A stretch of 64,000 bases of DNA from Mesostigma viride. Taxonomy: Eukaryota > Streptophyta > Mesostigmatophyceae > Mesostigmatales > Mesostigmataceae. How positions within the stretch are numbered: the stretch's first letter is position 1; every line of letters starts with the position of its first letter. Both the position numbers and the translations under genes were made by a program. Positions 51,457 through 61,906 of the stretch are shown here, piece by piece. The notes beneath the pieces were generated by a model. The model had not been told where the DNA came from. It worked only from the letters and a program-made list of their open reading frames with translations, and did not search any database. Location of the stretch: the NCBI GenBank assembly GCA_009746045.1, contig RPFO01000448.1, forward strand, positions 3,082,049 through 3,146,048. The letters are read 5' to 3'.

Positions 51457-53209
51457 TTATGCGCTCGTCCACGTGATCGTCTTCGACACAGCCGTTGCGG
51501 CGGTCCCAGCTCGGGATTTGCAGAAGTTGTTGGATAGGGTGATAGGGGCAGAGTAGCCTGTTGGTGGGATCCGGTTTAAATGTAGCAGGATTTGGAACTT
51601 GCCATCATCTTCTGTGTACCCGGGGACGACGGACCAATAAGGCGCGAATATCAGGAATGGGAGCCCGGTTCCCACTGCTTTTGCCTTCATTCGATAAGGG
51701 TTAGAGAGGTCGAGGATGGTTGGTAAGGCACCCGTGAAATTGACGCGAAGGTACACGTGCTCCAAGGACGTTGGCAAAGTGAGCTCGCTTTGGTTGGCTG
51801 GGTCGTGGAATGACAGCGTGGCCGTGGGGGTACCGTGCCATAGCTGAGGGATGAAGTAGTCGTACACAGGAGGCCGCAGACCGGGGATGGTGTGGGATAT
51901 CCTCCGCGTCTCGTTGATGTCAGTGAACTGGGCGACGTCTAACCCATGAGTTGTGCCTATTAGCACCAATGCGTTGTCATAATACCCACACACGCTCGTA
52001 TCGAGGACAAGAGCACCGGGTCCAGAAAGGGTGGGACTGAGCACAGTGGCAAATGTGACCGTTGCAAGGTGAGTGAGCCCACCAACGACTGGTACAAACG
52101 TGTTTGCGAGGGTGGACGTGATGGTTACCGTGTTTGTCCCTGGGGTGAAGACATTTGTACCCCCTGCCCACTCCGCTCCAAAGACACATGTAACCTGCCC
52201 GGCAACATTGCTCACTTTTGTCGGGTCGAACCCCATGACAACGCTGAACTTCTTAATGGCTTGACGGGCTGGAAGTACTCCATAGAGTTGGACAGGGTAC
52301 GTCACGAGTTGCGCCTCATAAGACGTTGTTGGGCACTTGACCACTGTGTGAATCATGCTTTCATCCGTCAATGTGAGCTCCTTGAACCATAGATTGGTAG
52401 CTCCAGGCACTGGCTTTGTTACGGAATACTTGCCGAAGATGGAACAGTTCTGCCCCGCGGTGCCCCGGTGTCGTAGTTGGATCACATCTCCTCCCTTTGT
52501 ACAGGTCCCGGAGGGGTTATTCGTGAAGATGGAATCTAGCTCAACAGCCGTGAGATCGTCTTCGATGTTCGCTATTTCAATGGCGTGGTATTCTCCTGAC
52601 AGGTGCATAACTGGCCGTAGGGGCATTGGCACGTATGGATCAATGATATCTGTTGGCGTGGATGTGAAAATCCCGGCGCTGTTTGAGATTTTTGTCATCT
52701 GACTCATCCTAGTTGGGAGTGTCTTGGCTATATACCTCTCGACTATTCCGTCAGACCGTCGTCGAAACGCAACCCAGTAACTCAACTGCTGCCTCCACGA
52801 GCTATTGAGTGTGTATCGCACTCTTGCCTTGAGGTTGTCATACAGGTCGAGAGCATAGTCGGAGTGGTGAAGGTTGACCCCAAGCATGGCCCAATGGGTC
52901 GTTTGAGCGTTTCTCCAATTTGAGTGTCCGTCCGTAACGGCCGGATGATACTTTCCAGATAAACTCATCGTGTTCTCAGCAAATGACACAAAAGCGTCAT
53001 TGCTTCCAAGATACATGCGAAAACACATGCAGAACGGACCGTCTATTAACTCGTTTGCAAAAACGACACACTTTGATGGAGCCGGCGTGGCTGTTTTTAT
53101 CAAATAAAAGCTCGTGGGGTCATTCGGTTCAAAGTAGTACTTCGATGACTCTGCCTGAGAAGTCGTGAAGATATTACGAGAAAGGACGTCTAAACTGCGA
53201 AGGTGTCAT
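51457..53209 (-). CDS. Large beta-rich putative structural protein, no ATG (copy 2)
   Basis: Same as 25274-27026 with one amino-acid change (PGALVLD for PGAIVLD). The lack of an ATG and the -1 overlap with the upstream gene are the same here, so if this is an error it is shared by both copies. Confidence 0.5.
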
Positions 53210-54734
53210 GAGTCCCTTCTACTGTCGCGTTCTCCCCAGAGAGGTTGGGGTAGTCTCTTGGGCATGTGAAGCTGTAATAAATGTCCGTATTAGCGCTTTC
53301 GTGGTCGGTTGGTGTGTACGTGAAATAGTTAATCCCTGACAAGGTTGCCTTGACACCCCCCTCTATATGCAAGTTGAAACTGACTGGGTTTTCGAGGTTC
53401 ATCCCCCACCCAACGACAGGGTCCGCCAGTGCTGTAATTGCTATCCTCATTGGATTCGCGTATGATACAAACTTGCTCTTTGATCGTATCCCACTAGAGG
53501 TTGTAGAAAGTTTCGAGACACCTACCATGACCCCCGCCTTCCTAGTCGTAAACGAGGTAATGGTAGAGTCATCGAAGAGGTCTAGCTCGTAACTCAGCCA
53601 TTTTCCCGTGTCGGTACTTGTCAAGTTGGTAACTAGAGCATCCTCACCACGCAGTCCTCCGTTCACAGATAGCGTGAACCCGCCAATCGTCGGAGAGGCC
53701 TCCGTGAGTCGAACGTTGTTGATGTACCATCGCAAAGGGAGTTTTCTCAGGTAGGCGCTAGGGACGCAATCTTTGATGCCTTGTACTATCGAAAGCCCTG
53801 GGATGCATTCATACGTCTGAAAAGGGTAGGTGACTACTAGCCAAGTGACAGCGTTCAATTCATCGATCCTGCCAATTCTCCAGCTAGAGAGTTTTGCATA
53901 GGATCGGGTTATTGTGAAAGAACGCCCGGTTAGCGCGGCAGGGCGGTTGTGGTCTCTCATGGTGGAAAACGAGATTTGCTCGACTAGCAAAGGGCTACCC
54001 GAAAATCGCGTCCCGCCATATCCAAAATACAGGTCCTTGAAATACGGGTATCCGACATCTGGGTTAACCAAGTTGTTCCCCGCTGCATAAAATGAGGACT
54101 GGTAGTCTCTCGCGACAAAATCGCAAATTCCGCTTACTTCTCCGCTGTTGACGATATATGGCAACTCAACACGCACGTCTTGGTCATTGATGACGCTAAA
54201 GGCATTGTCATGAGAAGCCGTCGTTCCATCTTCATAATGCATGACAAATGGCGCGTTTGGATTTGTCAGAGTAGTATAGCCGATACCCAAGTTGTCGAAC
54301 AGAAAGTCTAGCTGTGTGCGGGTCGGTATTCGATGGCCTGGGTCTTGGAGCGTATCAGCGTCAAAATGGAATGACATGACCCCATTGCTCGGTGTCTCGA
54401 TGTCTATGAAGCTGCTTTTTACGTACATGTTTTCGAATATGGCTTGGTCTTTAAACCACGATTTCCCATCCACTACCAGCTTAAAAAATGACTCGATAGG
54501 GTCCGCGGCCGTCTCCTCGTCGTAATCATCGCCTAAACGCAAACTTGTTGGCTCACTTGGGTAACACACCCGCACGCCATCAACAATCGTATGCAAGTCA
54601 AATGGATGAACCTGGGATAATTGCAACGCTACAATGTCCTGTTCAACGCTTGCGATTCGCGCGTCTGTTTCTTGGTCGACCGTCAAGCCGGTTGCGAGGT
54701 TTATGGGCCGGTTGAGAGTCGAAATCACTACCAT
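53190..54734 (-). CDS. Putative structural protein, 514 aa (copy 2)
   Basis: Same protein as 27007-28551, starting 24 bp from the divergent coiled-coil gene. Confidence 0.6.
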   Translation of the reverse strand: MVVISTLNRPINLATGLTVDQETDARIASVEQDIVALQLSQVHPFDLHTIVDGVRVCYPSEPTSLRLGDDYDEETAADPIESFFKLVVDGKSWFKDQAIFENMYVKSSFIDIETPSNGVMSFHFDADTLQDPGHRIPTRTQLDFLFDNLGIGYTTLTNPNAPFVMHYEDGTTASHDNAFSVINDQDVRVELPYIVNSGEVSGICDFVARDYQSSFYAAGNNLVNPDVGYPYFKDLYFGYGGTRFSGSPLLVEQISFSTMRDHNRPAALTGRSFTITRSYAKLSSWRIGRIDELNAVTWLVVTYPFQTYECIPGLSIVQGIKDCVPSAYLRKLPLRWYINNVRLTEASPTIGGFTLSVNGGLRGEDALVTNLTSTDTGKWLSYELDLFDDSTITSFTTRKAGVMVGVSKLSTTSSGIRSKSKFVSYANPMRIAITALADPVVGWGMNLENPVSFNLHIEGGVKATLSGINYFTYTPTDHESANTDIYYSFTCPRDYPNLSGENATVEGTHDTFAV

Positions 54735-54758
54735 TTATTATCTGCCTAGAATATAAAC
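54735..54758. promoter_or_regulatory. Divergent 24-bp promoter region (copy 2)
   Basis: Identical in sequence to 28552-28575. Confidence 0.45.
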
Positions 54759-55286
54759 ATGGCCTCTGAGGCTTCAGAGACCCCAACGAGCTACCAAGAC
54801 GAAACCTTCGCCGAGACGCGGGAAGAGCAGGTTGACCTGGTCAAGACAATTCGAAAGGGACAACCGCTGAATGATGAACAGAAAAAAGCCCTTCGCGACA
54901 AAATGAGAGTTTACCAGCAACGCGCAAAAGCCGAGAGGGAGAAGAGACGAAACGAGGAAAAGGAGGCAGAGATAACGAAACGTAAGGTCCTTGCAAAGGA
55001 ATTGGAGATTCAGCGGCAAAGGCTAGTCGAACTGGAGCTGCAAGAAGCCCGTAACAAATCGCGCATTGAACGCCTTCTCGCTGAAGATTCTGTCGCCTCA
55101 ACCCCCGCCGACACGCCAAAACCAAGACGGGGTCGAAAGCCCAAGGAGACAGAGCCGGACTCTCCGCCACCCCGATCAAGACCCGACAGCTCCCACCTCC
55201 ACCACCGCCACCTGTCGCGATGACGCCATACGAGATGCGCATGGCCGCCATCCGCGCGTCTCTCCTTGCTAGTCTGGACGATTAAA
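54759..55286 (+). pseudogene. Coiled-coil protein, C-terminus frameshifted (copy 2)
   Basis: Identical to copy 1 until the proline-rich region. One missing T (CCGCCACCCCG for CCGCCATCCCCG, about 55169) sends the frame to an early stop at 55223, so the last 20-40 residues, including the PYEMR helix, are lost. The correct frame continues to the equivalent stop near 55285. Confidence 0.55.
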
Positions 55287-55297
55287 ATGTCTTCAGA

Positions 55298-56179
55298 ATG
55301 ATAATGGCTATCATCGAAGAGCGACGAATTCATTCACGAGAACAAAGACATCAAGCAACGATACGCCCCACAGCGTCCTGCTCCACCGAATATGCCGAGT
55401 CTTCATTTCATCGCAAACTTCTGCGGAGCTCGACGGTCTGGGAAAACTACATCGGCAGTCAACATGGCGAAGGCTTACTTTGCTAACAACTCATTCGACA
55501 AGCTGTACCTCATTTCAGGGAGTGCCCACACGGAGCCAAAATACAAGGAGCTCCCGGAACCAGCTATGACGATGGAAGTCTACTCTAACCTGGCATTCGA
55601 TGGGATGATAGATCATATCAAGTCTGACCTCCACGAATACGAGAGGTACAAGGACGATCTCAAGGTCTGGGAAACGTTCAAACGCGAATACGTGGATGGG
55701 AATAAAAACGCAGAACTCATGGACCTCTCCATGTACCTACGCCTTGATGCAATGAACTGGGATAAACCTGCGACAAGGTTCGAGCACGGTCCTCCTTCGT
55801 CGCTCATTCTGATAGACGACATGCAAGGCAGTGCCCTCTATCAGAGCTCTAGCAAAAACGCTGTTGCGGCTTTCGCGTTCAAACACAGACACTTCCTCAC
55901 GAGCATGATTTTCCTGACACAGGCGTACACGAGCGGTGGCGTACCACGAGCAGTGCGAGCGAATATATCGTTTCTTGCGCTGTTCAGAACGAAGGACCAT
56001 CGAGCCGCGCGACAGATCGCGGAAGAGAGCGCGGGGCTGTGGCGCCGGACGAGTTTCTCGCGCTATGGGACCACGCCGTCAAGGACGATCCTCACGACTT
56101 CTTTGCTGTCGACTTCGACCAGCGCGACCCGAAAAAAATGTTTCGTCGAAACTTCAATACATTTCTCTCGATAAAATAA
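55298..56179 (+). pseudogene. Packaging ATPase (copy 2), N-terminal and C-terminal frame breaks
   Basis: The core is open from 55392 to 56174 (260 residues) with Walker A GARRSGKTT at residues 12-20, Walker B LILIDD at 138-143 and the FLTQAYTSGGVPRAVRANI block. The missing A of copy 1 is present here. But two bases (CT) are lost from the ATTCACTCGAG equivalent near 55338, so the natural start at 55298 is out of frame. The C-terminal move to the -1 frame, near 56035 in a GGGG run, is shared with copy 1. Confidence 0.75.
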
Positions 56180-56201
56180 TTTTCTCTGAACATGATATAC
56201 T

Positions 56202-56696
56202 ATGGATATTCCGTCCACCAAACGATACGCAGGCGCCGAGAAGGAGTACGTGTTGGACACCCAAGCACTCCTCCGATATTGTTCGGGTTCTCGACTGGGG
56301 CAGAAAACTCTAGAACGTGTCGTCAGGATCCTTCAAGAAGCAGGCCACCACGACACGATTCCGTCCACCTGTCACGACATGAGCCCCGAAATCCGATTGG
56401 CCATCCTCGCCTTGGTGGGCGATCGCAGGCGTCCACGTGGGCGCTCACCCTCCAAAACGGAAAAACGACACGAACCGAAACGGCCTCGAGGGCGCCCAAG
56501 GATCCACCCCGTAGGGTATAAAAAGCCTCGAGCCAAAAAATTGTCTCATGTTCAGTCATCAGATGACGGTGACCGTAGAGGAGCGTCGCGAGCAATGGCG
56601 ACGGGCCCAGGCGAAGAGGCGAGCAATCGCCCGCGACCAGACGAACTGCATCTCGGCGAAAAGCAAGGTCAAGAAGGGCGTCTGGAATCCCAGTGA
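56202..56696 (+). CDS. AT-hook protein, 164 aa (intact in copy 2)
   Basis: Starts ATGGATATTCCG, giving MDIPSTKRYAGAEKEYVLDT, then a helical QKTLERVVRILQEAG and SPEIRLAILALVGD, and a strongly basic segment with KRPRGRPRIHPVGYKKPRAK, a canonical AT-hook core. The last 50 codons overlap the recombinase frame and look less protein-like, so the true end may be earlier or the overlap may be real. It probably binds AT-rich DNA; no closer assignment is possible. Confidence 0.55.
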   Translation: MDIPSTKRYAGAEKEYVLDTQALLRYCSGSRLGQKTLERVVRILQEAGHHDTIPSTCHDMSPEIRLAILALVGDRRRPRGRSPSKTEKRHEPKRPRGRPRIHPVGYKKPRAKKLSHVQSSDDGDRRGASRAMATGPGEEASNRPRPDELHLGEKQGQEGRLESQ

Positions 56697-57810
56697 TCGA
56701 TGGATCGCAAATAACCCCGAGTGTGCGGAAAAAATCGGCTTGCAGGCGACCTCTCCACCCTCGCCGGAGCCACCGCACCACGAGGAATCGCCTGCGCGAG
56801 CTGGAGGAGGGCGGTACTGGACCTTCGACGAGGCCGTCGCCGCAGCGGAAGCGCGACCAGAGCAGCACGAGCGTGGCAGGCCATCGAAGGAGCGCGGGGC
56901 GACTCGCAAGACCGCTTTGGGATACATTGGCAGGATGCGGGTCCTGCTCGACAAACTGGGGTGCTCGCAGTACGAGTCCGTTGATTGCCTTGCCGACACA
57001 GCTCGTGTTCTTCGCGTGGTGCACGAGACATCAGAACCCAAGCGCAAGACCCAGCACTCGAAGGACGACGCCTGGAGGGAGAATGAGAAGCAGCTCCTCG
57101 GGGTCATCAACGGCGTGAACCGAATGATGCCGCCCGAGAAGAGGCTCCCAAGTCACGTTACGGACGCGTACACTGCTCGCGTCAGGGAGCTGAAGGTTGG
57201 TGACCTGGACAGACGGTTTGACCGTGCCGAGAACAAGCCGCTGAGGTACACGTACGAACAGCTCCAGAAGATCGCCAAAGCAGAGTACGAAGCCGATCCC
57301 ACGTCCGACGCCGCGCTCATGGGCTTGATCTATCTCTCGGGTGAAGATCTACCACCGACGCGTTACAATCACGACCAGATGCGCATCGTCGACTCGGTCG
57401 CTGAGCTAGGACCGCACGAGAACGGCTACATCCCGAGCGAGAGGAGATTCTACATCCAGAATTTCAAAACGCAGCACAGCATGCCAGTTTATGACGTCGT
57501 CATCCCGAAGAAGTACGGAAAGCTCATCAAAGCGTTAGATGCCCGTGCTAAGGCTGGACAGAAATTCCTTTTCGAATCAGAGCCTGGCATTCCGATCAAA
57601 CACGAGCTCTACAGCGCCCGTTACAACCGGATTTACGGAGGCATCGACGCCACGCGACAAGCATACATCACTCGTTTCCTGAAGGGCGCTTCATTTAAGA
57701 AACGTAAATGGGCTGGCGACATGATGGGCCATGACGTACTGACAGGAGCCGTTTACGAGAGGCAGGGTGGCGAGACTGGCGGACGTCGGCTGAGGCCGAG
57801 GAAAAAGTAG
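56548..57810 (+). CDS. Tyrosine recombinase / integrase (intact)
   Basis: 420 residues. The N-terminal 130 are basic and may hold DNA-binding elements; residues about 125-200 look like the core-binding (SAM-like) domain. The catalytic domain has all expected residues. Arg272 lies in LSGEDLPPTRYNHDQM, where PLV and giant-virus relatives have an LPPRR-type box. Lys307 is in IQNFKTQHSM, Arg370 in DATRQAYITRF, His395 in MMGHDVLTG, and the nucleophile Tyr403 is eight residues after His395. The usual His of the HxxR box is Asp367 here, a tolerated variation. It most likely integrates the viral DNA by site-specific recombination. An alternative ATG (MTVTVEER) lies five codons downstream. The start overlaps the AT-hook gene. 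Confidence 0.78.
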   Translation: MFSHQMTVTVEERREQWRRAQAKRRAIARDQTNCISAKSKVKKGVWNPSDRWIANNPECAEKIGLQATSPPSPEPPHHEESPARAGGGRYWTFDEAVAAAEARPEQHERGRPSKERGATRKTALGYIGRMRVLLDKLGCSQYESVDCLADTARVLRVVHETSEPKRKTQHSKDDAWRENEKQLLGVINGVNRMMPPEKRLPSHVTDAYTARVRELKVGDLDRRFDRAENKPLRYTYEQLQKIAKAEYEADPTSDAALMGLIYLSGEDLPPTRYNHDQMRIVDSVAELGPHENGYIPSERRFYIQNFKTQHSMPVYDVVIPKKYGKLIKALDARAKAGQKFLFESEPGIPIKHELYSARYNRIYGGIDATRQAYITRFLKGASFKKRKWAGDMMGHDVLTGAVYERQGGETGGRRLRPRKK

Positions 57811-57979
57811 ATAGTTTCCCGTGGGAAATTTTCATGAATGTCGAAAAGGGTATTCTAAACGCATGCATTATACAGGGAATATAAAAGTTCCATGGGAACA
57901 TTTTTCTCGAGGGTCGAGGTTCGAGGGTTTGGCATTTTATAATCTGAATTTTTTTTTTCTAAACAATTAATATACTATC
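57811..57979 (+). promoter_or_regulatory. AT-rich intergenic region before the primase-helicase (copy 2)
   Basis: Same as 31626-31794 apart from one base (CTAAACGCATG against CTAAACTGCATG). It contains the TTTTATAATCTGAA box and T-run upstream of the ATG at 57980. Confidence 0.4.
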
Positions 57980-60960
57980 ATGTCGTCTGAACCGAGTCGT
58001 GTCGTCACAGTCGAACCTTCTAGAAAGCACCGTGGGAGTATAAAGGACGTTGACATTCCGTGGCTGGCTCTACTCCACCCACCACCCGAGGCCACCCATG
58101 AGACCATGAACAAGGTCGTCACGCAGTGGCGCTACAAGAAGGCTCCCACAAAAGAGGCTGGGGTGTCTCTCGGCCATCGCTTCATTTGCGCGCGTGGCAT
58201 CAACACGAAGGACGCCAACGAGTACGCGCATTATGGCAACCTCGCAGACTTTTCGCGGATCTATGCGGAGTGTGCTGCTCATCCCGTTCGCCGCACGCTC
58301 GACGAAGTCATACAACCCGACGACCCGTCGTGGGCGTACGTCGACATTGACGACAAGGTCGACCCAGATGACGAGCGTCTGGCGAACATCGATTACCCGG
58401 GACACTTTCGCCGTGTTCACGACGAGTACTGCCGCGTCGTCCTGAACATCGCAACCAAGGACTTTCGCTACGAGGTCAGCACGGCGTCTCGCATGAAGAA
58501 GGATTTGTTCAAGTCGTCTTTCCACATCGTCGTGCGCGGTCTCGTTCTTGCCGACCTGGACGCGAGAGTGTTTTGGTACAGCGGCCTCACCGATTTCATC
58601 AAGCGCGCTTCTTTCGACCTGTCATCTCCCGTTCACGAGGACGCGCACGAGCTGCTGAAGTTCAAAGTGAACGGTCAAGAGCAATTCGACGAGATCTGCC
58701 GCCACCCAGCTGACTATTTCGGTGAAATGGACACGGTGATAGACGAAGCAGTCTACAGGAGAGACAGTCTTTTCCGATGCGTCGGGATGCACAAATTCGG
58801 GGACACTGACCCTCTGGGAATTCTGCGCACATGTGAAGGCTCGTCTAGTGACTTCCTCGACCATCTCATCAACATCTACTCGCCGGACGACGTCTCGGGC
58901 GGGGTATTGGTGAGTGCGCCCCCGGACTGGGCGGCATCGTTGAAGAGGAGAGGGGTTCGCGGACGTCGCGAGTGCACGGTGAAGGCGGCGGGCAAGGACA
59001 TTGACGTTTCTGCATCTCTCGCGGCGATGGAGAAGGTGGCTCCGGAGTGTGACTATCTCGAGTGCGGCTACATTGAGTTGTCTCCAGACGTCAAGCTCGT
59101 GAGGGTGAAGTACCAGCAATGCGACGATCACATCTGCCTCATATGCAACAAGGTGCACGAGAAGAACGGCCCATTCACGCTCCAATACCCGTCAGGACAA
59201 GTTTTTTATGACTGCTACAGGAAATCGCCAGACGCTCGCAAGATCGAGATCGCACCTCCCGTGATGCAGCAACCGGGATCTGACCAAGTGCCGTTCACTC
59301 ACACGTATTCGTCCGAAAAAATCAAGCCATTCAGCTGGGATGCGCTATTTGGGGGACCGCATAAGAGCACCTTCCTCGTCCAGTCCAACTGCGGGACAGG
59401 TAAATCTGAGAGGATTCGTGAACTCGTCAACGAGGCGGTGAGGAGGGATCCAGGTATTCGCGTGTGCTGCATCGTTGCCAACATCAGCCTGTCCAAGGAG
59501 GAGGATCGCAACTACAAGTCTCTGGCGAGCGCGGGAGGACGATTGCATGGGAGGACAACGCGTTCCATATCTTGTCCAATGACCCGAATTTCCGTCACTA
59601 CCTCAGCGGTCCGAAGGGGATGATGTCTGATGACAGGGTGCTGGTCGTTCTTAACAGCATCTTGCGCGTCACAGACCAACCGTTCGATCTCCTCATCCTA
59701 GACGAAATATATAACACCCTCACCGCGATTTCGCAGGGCCACATGAAATACAAGCGCGAGGTGTTGAGGAAGTTCATCAGGCTCATTGAGATGTCCAAGG
59801 TCGTGATTGCGCTAGACGCTACCGTTACTCGAAAGGTATACGAGTTCATAGCGGCCTATCGCGCGGCGGATACTATGGAGGTGGATTGCAACACCTTCCG
59901 GCGCCCTACCAACAGGACTCTGCGATGGGTGGATGTGACATCAGAAAAGAACTGGCGAAAGGTCTGCGTGGACCGCTTTGTCGCTGAGTGTGAGAGGAGG
60001 ATAGAGGCCGGAGAGAGGATTTTCTGCCCAATGTCTGGCAAAAAAGAGGCCGCCATGGCGTATGAGGCACTCAAACCCTTCATCGACAAGCGCAAGAACG
60101 GGCGTCTCTACACTAGTCTGACGAGCAAGGAGGATCTGGAGGTTGGCGCGAATGCTGCGTGGGCTGACTTGGACTTTTTGATCTTCAGCCCCACGATCAC
60201 GGTTGGAGTCAGCTACACGGAGCACACGTTCGACAGCATGGTGGGACTCTTCATCAACGGGGACCACTACGCGAGCTACACGACAACCCTCCAGCAAATT
60301 TTCAGGGTGCGCCACTTAGTCAAGGGAGAGATGGTCATCTTCTATCGAGACACGACTTCGCTTCTTGACAGGCCTCCAACGGACTACGGTACGATCGTCG
60401 AGAACATGATCGCGGGGGACACTGCGCTCATCCAGCTGCTGTTCGACAACGCCGACGTAGTCTGCGACTGGAGCGCGGACAAGTCGCGTATCTATGACAG
60501 AAATTGCCCCAAGTTCCGTCTCTTCTGCCGGAACCAGCAAGATCTCGCGGTGTCGAGGTCCCACTACAAGGGAAATCTCATCAAGATACTGACGGAGGAC
60601 TACGGCGTGGAGGTGTCGGCAGTGGAGGAGTTGGGGGACATCGACGCCCCTCCGCTTCCGGTACTAGAAGATCCAGACAAGGACAGGGAGGTGGTGCTTC
60701 TGAGCGAGGAGGAGTACAAGGATCTAGAGGGGAGAATCGGCGGCACGGTTCCACTTTCACCGTACGAAATGCGTCTGAAGGCGGTGTACGAACTGGTTCA
60801 CCGGTTGTACATGATTCCGTATGATCTCATCGACGACGAGCTCCCTCAAATTCTGGACAAGGAGATGGGGAGGAAGGCGTACGCTGGCATTCGGCAATAT
60901 TCGAAGTTGACGGGACTAGGAACCAAGGAGCATTTCAGAGACAATCTGTTGATTAATTAA
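57980..60960 (+). pseudogene. Archaeo-eukaryotic primase fused to an SF2 (origin-binding-protein-like) helicase, one frameshift
   Basis: The first frame (57980-59623) holds the primase: YVDIDD (residues 120-125) is the metal-binding DxD, SSFHIVV gives the SxH motif (180-182), and DEAVYRRDSLFRCVGMHKF (255-273) matches the third acidic motif region of herpes/pox-type primases. A zinc-binding knuckle with C381, C386, C389, H393 and C412 follows. Then Walker A SNCGTGKS at 469-476. The second frame (59464-60960) holds Walker B LLILDEIYN, motif III ALDAT, motif V SPTITVGVSY and motif VI QQIFRVRH, close to the herpesvirus UL9-type helicase pattern. The junction is one frameshift at about 59522 in TCTCTGGCGAGC. 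The product of about 990 residues would prime and unwind viral DNA. Confidence 0.72.
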
Positions 60961-61856
60961 TAGACACACGTGACTGCGTAGCCGTGTAGATTAGTCAGGC
61001 TTAGCCTAGCATCCATCAAGGAATATGTGCTACATGATCTCCCAACGGAGGCATGTTATAATTTAATTTAATTTAATTTTCTTAGCCTAGCATGTGGCCC
61101 ACGCGCATTAATTAATTAAGTAATTAATAAGCACGTGACTGCGTCACGTGGGTGCCAGTACAGAGTAAAGGAACCTTCAACCCTATATACACAGCGAGCC
61201 CACGCGCATGTGCATGCGCCCATAATTAATTAATTAATTAATTAGACTCGTGCTCCCGTTGGGGAGTCACGGAGCATTAACCCCGATGGATGGATGGATG
61301 GGTGCAAACATTCCTACCGGTCTAATCTATCTATCGCCCATAATGGCCCCCATATGATGCCTTCAGCATTTAGCCAAGCCATGCCTATAATGGGTGTCTA
61401 TTAATTAATGCCTGTAATGGGACCTCCCATGGAATTTAGCCATGCTATATCTATGCAGAGAGACGCTCTCTGTTGAGAAGCCATGCCCTAGCTCTTGTAT
61501 AGTTAAACCCAACCTGGATATGCAGCAATCATCACGTACCAGCCGTGAGGGTTGAAAGTCACTCGGCAGGCGGCATGGCGACGATGCATTTGCGCACCTT
61601 TGTTGTGGCGTCGTAAGTAGTGGTATATCCCTTGACGAGGCCCGCCTGCCTGGTTTGTCTGTAATATGGAGGCAGATGGTGCGCAAAAATAGATGGCAAG
61701 TAGTGATGAAGGAGACCACCCCCAAGCCTGTGGGGGCTCCGCGTGTGACCAAGTATGGCATTCATAGCGATTCGGGCCGCGGTGCCCACAACCCTGTAAC
61801 TAGGACCTAGATAGCTTATACCATCCATTCCATCCCATGTTCCCCTCCCACTGAGG
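60961..61856. repeat. Host repeat flank shared with copy 1
   Basis: Nearly identical to 34773-35668 (one extra C near 61540, one T fewer in CATTCATAG near 61762). It holds hairpin-plus-TTAA retroelement ends and, from 61652, a LINE A 3' fragment that continues into unique sequence, which the copy 1 version does not. Confidence 0.8.
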
Positions 61857-61906
61857 ACTTATGCTCACGTGACGCAGTCACGTGTCTATGAATTAATTAA
61901 TTACGT
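61652..61906 (+). mobile_element. 5'-truncated LINE A 3' end
   Basis: This is a reverse-complement match to 4675-4955, near identical. It encodes the last ORF2 codons (QMVRKNRWQVVMKETTPKPV...), stop, the CACGTGACGCAGTCACGTG palindrome and a short TTAATTAA tail. Homology begins abruptly at CTGGTTTGTC, the expected look of a 5'-truncated insertion. The opposite orientation makes it a 250-bp inverted repeat with the LINE A copy 57 kb away. Confidence 0.75.

Larger units (their letters stand above)
46421..60960. mobile_element. Polinton-like virus provirus, copy 2
   Basis: Starts at the equivalent of 20230 and is near identical to copy 1 to the primase-helicase stop at 60960. Only about two dozen differences were noticed, most of them single-base indels. 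The left-edge gene found at 19363-19938 is missing because the block starts inside the 67-aa ORF. Intact here but broken in copy 1: the AT-hook protein and tyrosine recombinase genes. Broken here but intact in copy 1: LamG protein C-terminus, C2H2 protein, coiled-coil C-terminus. Confidence 0.8.
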
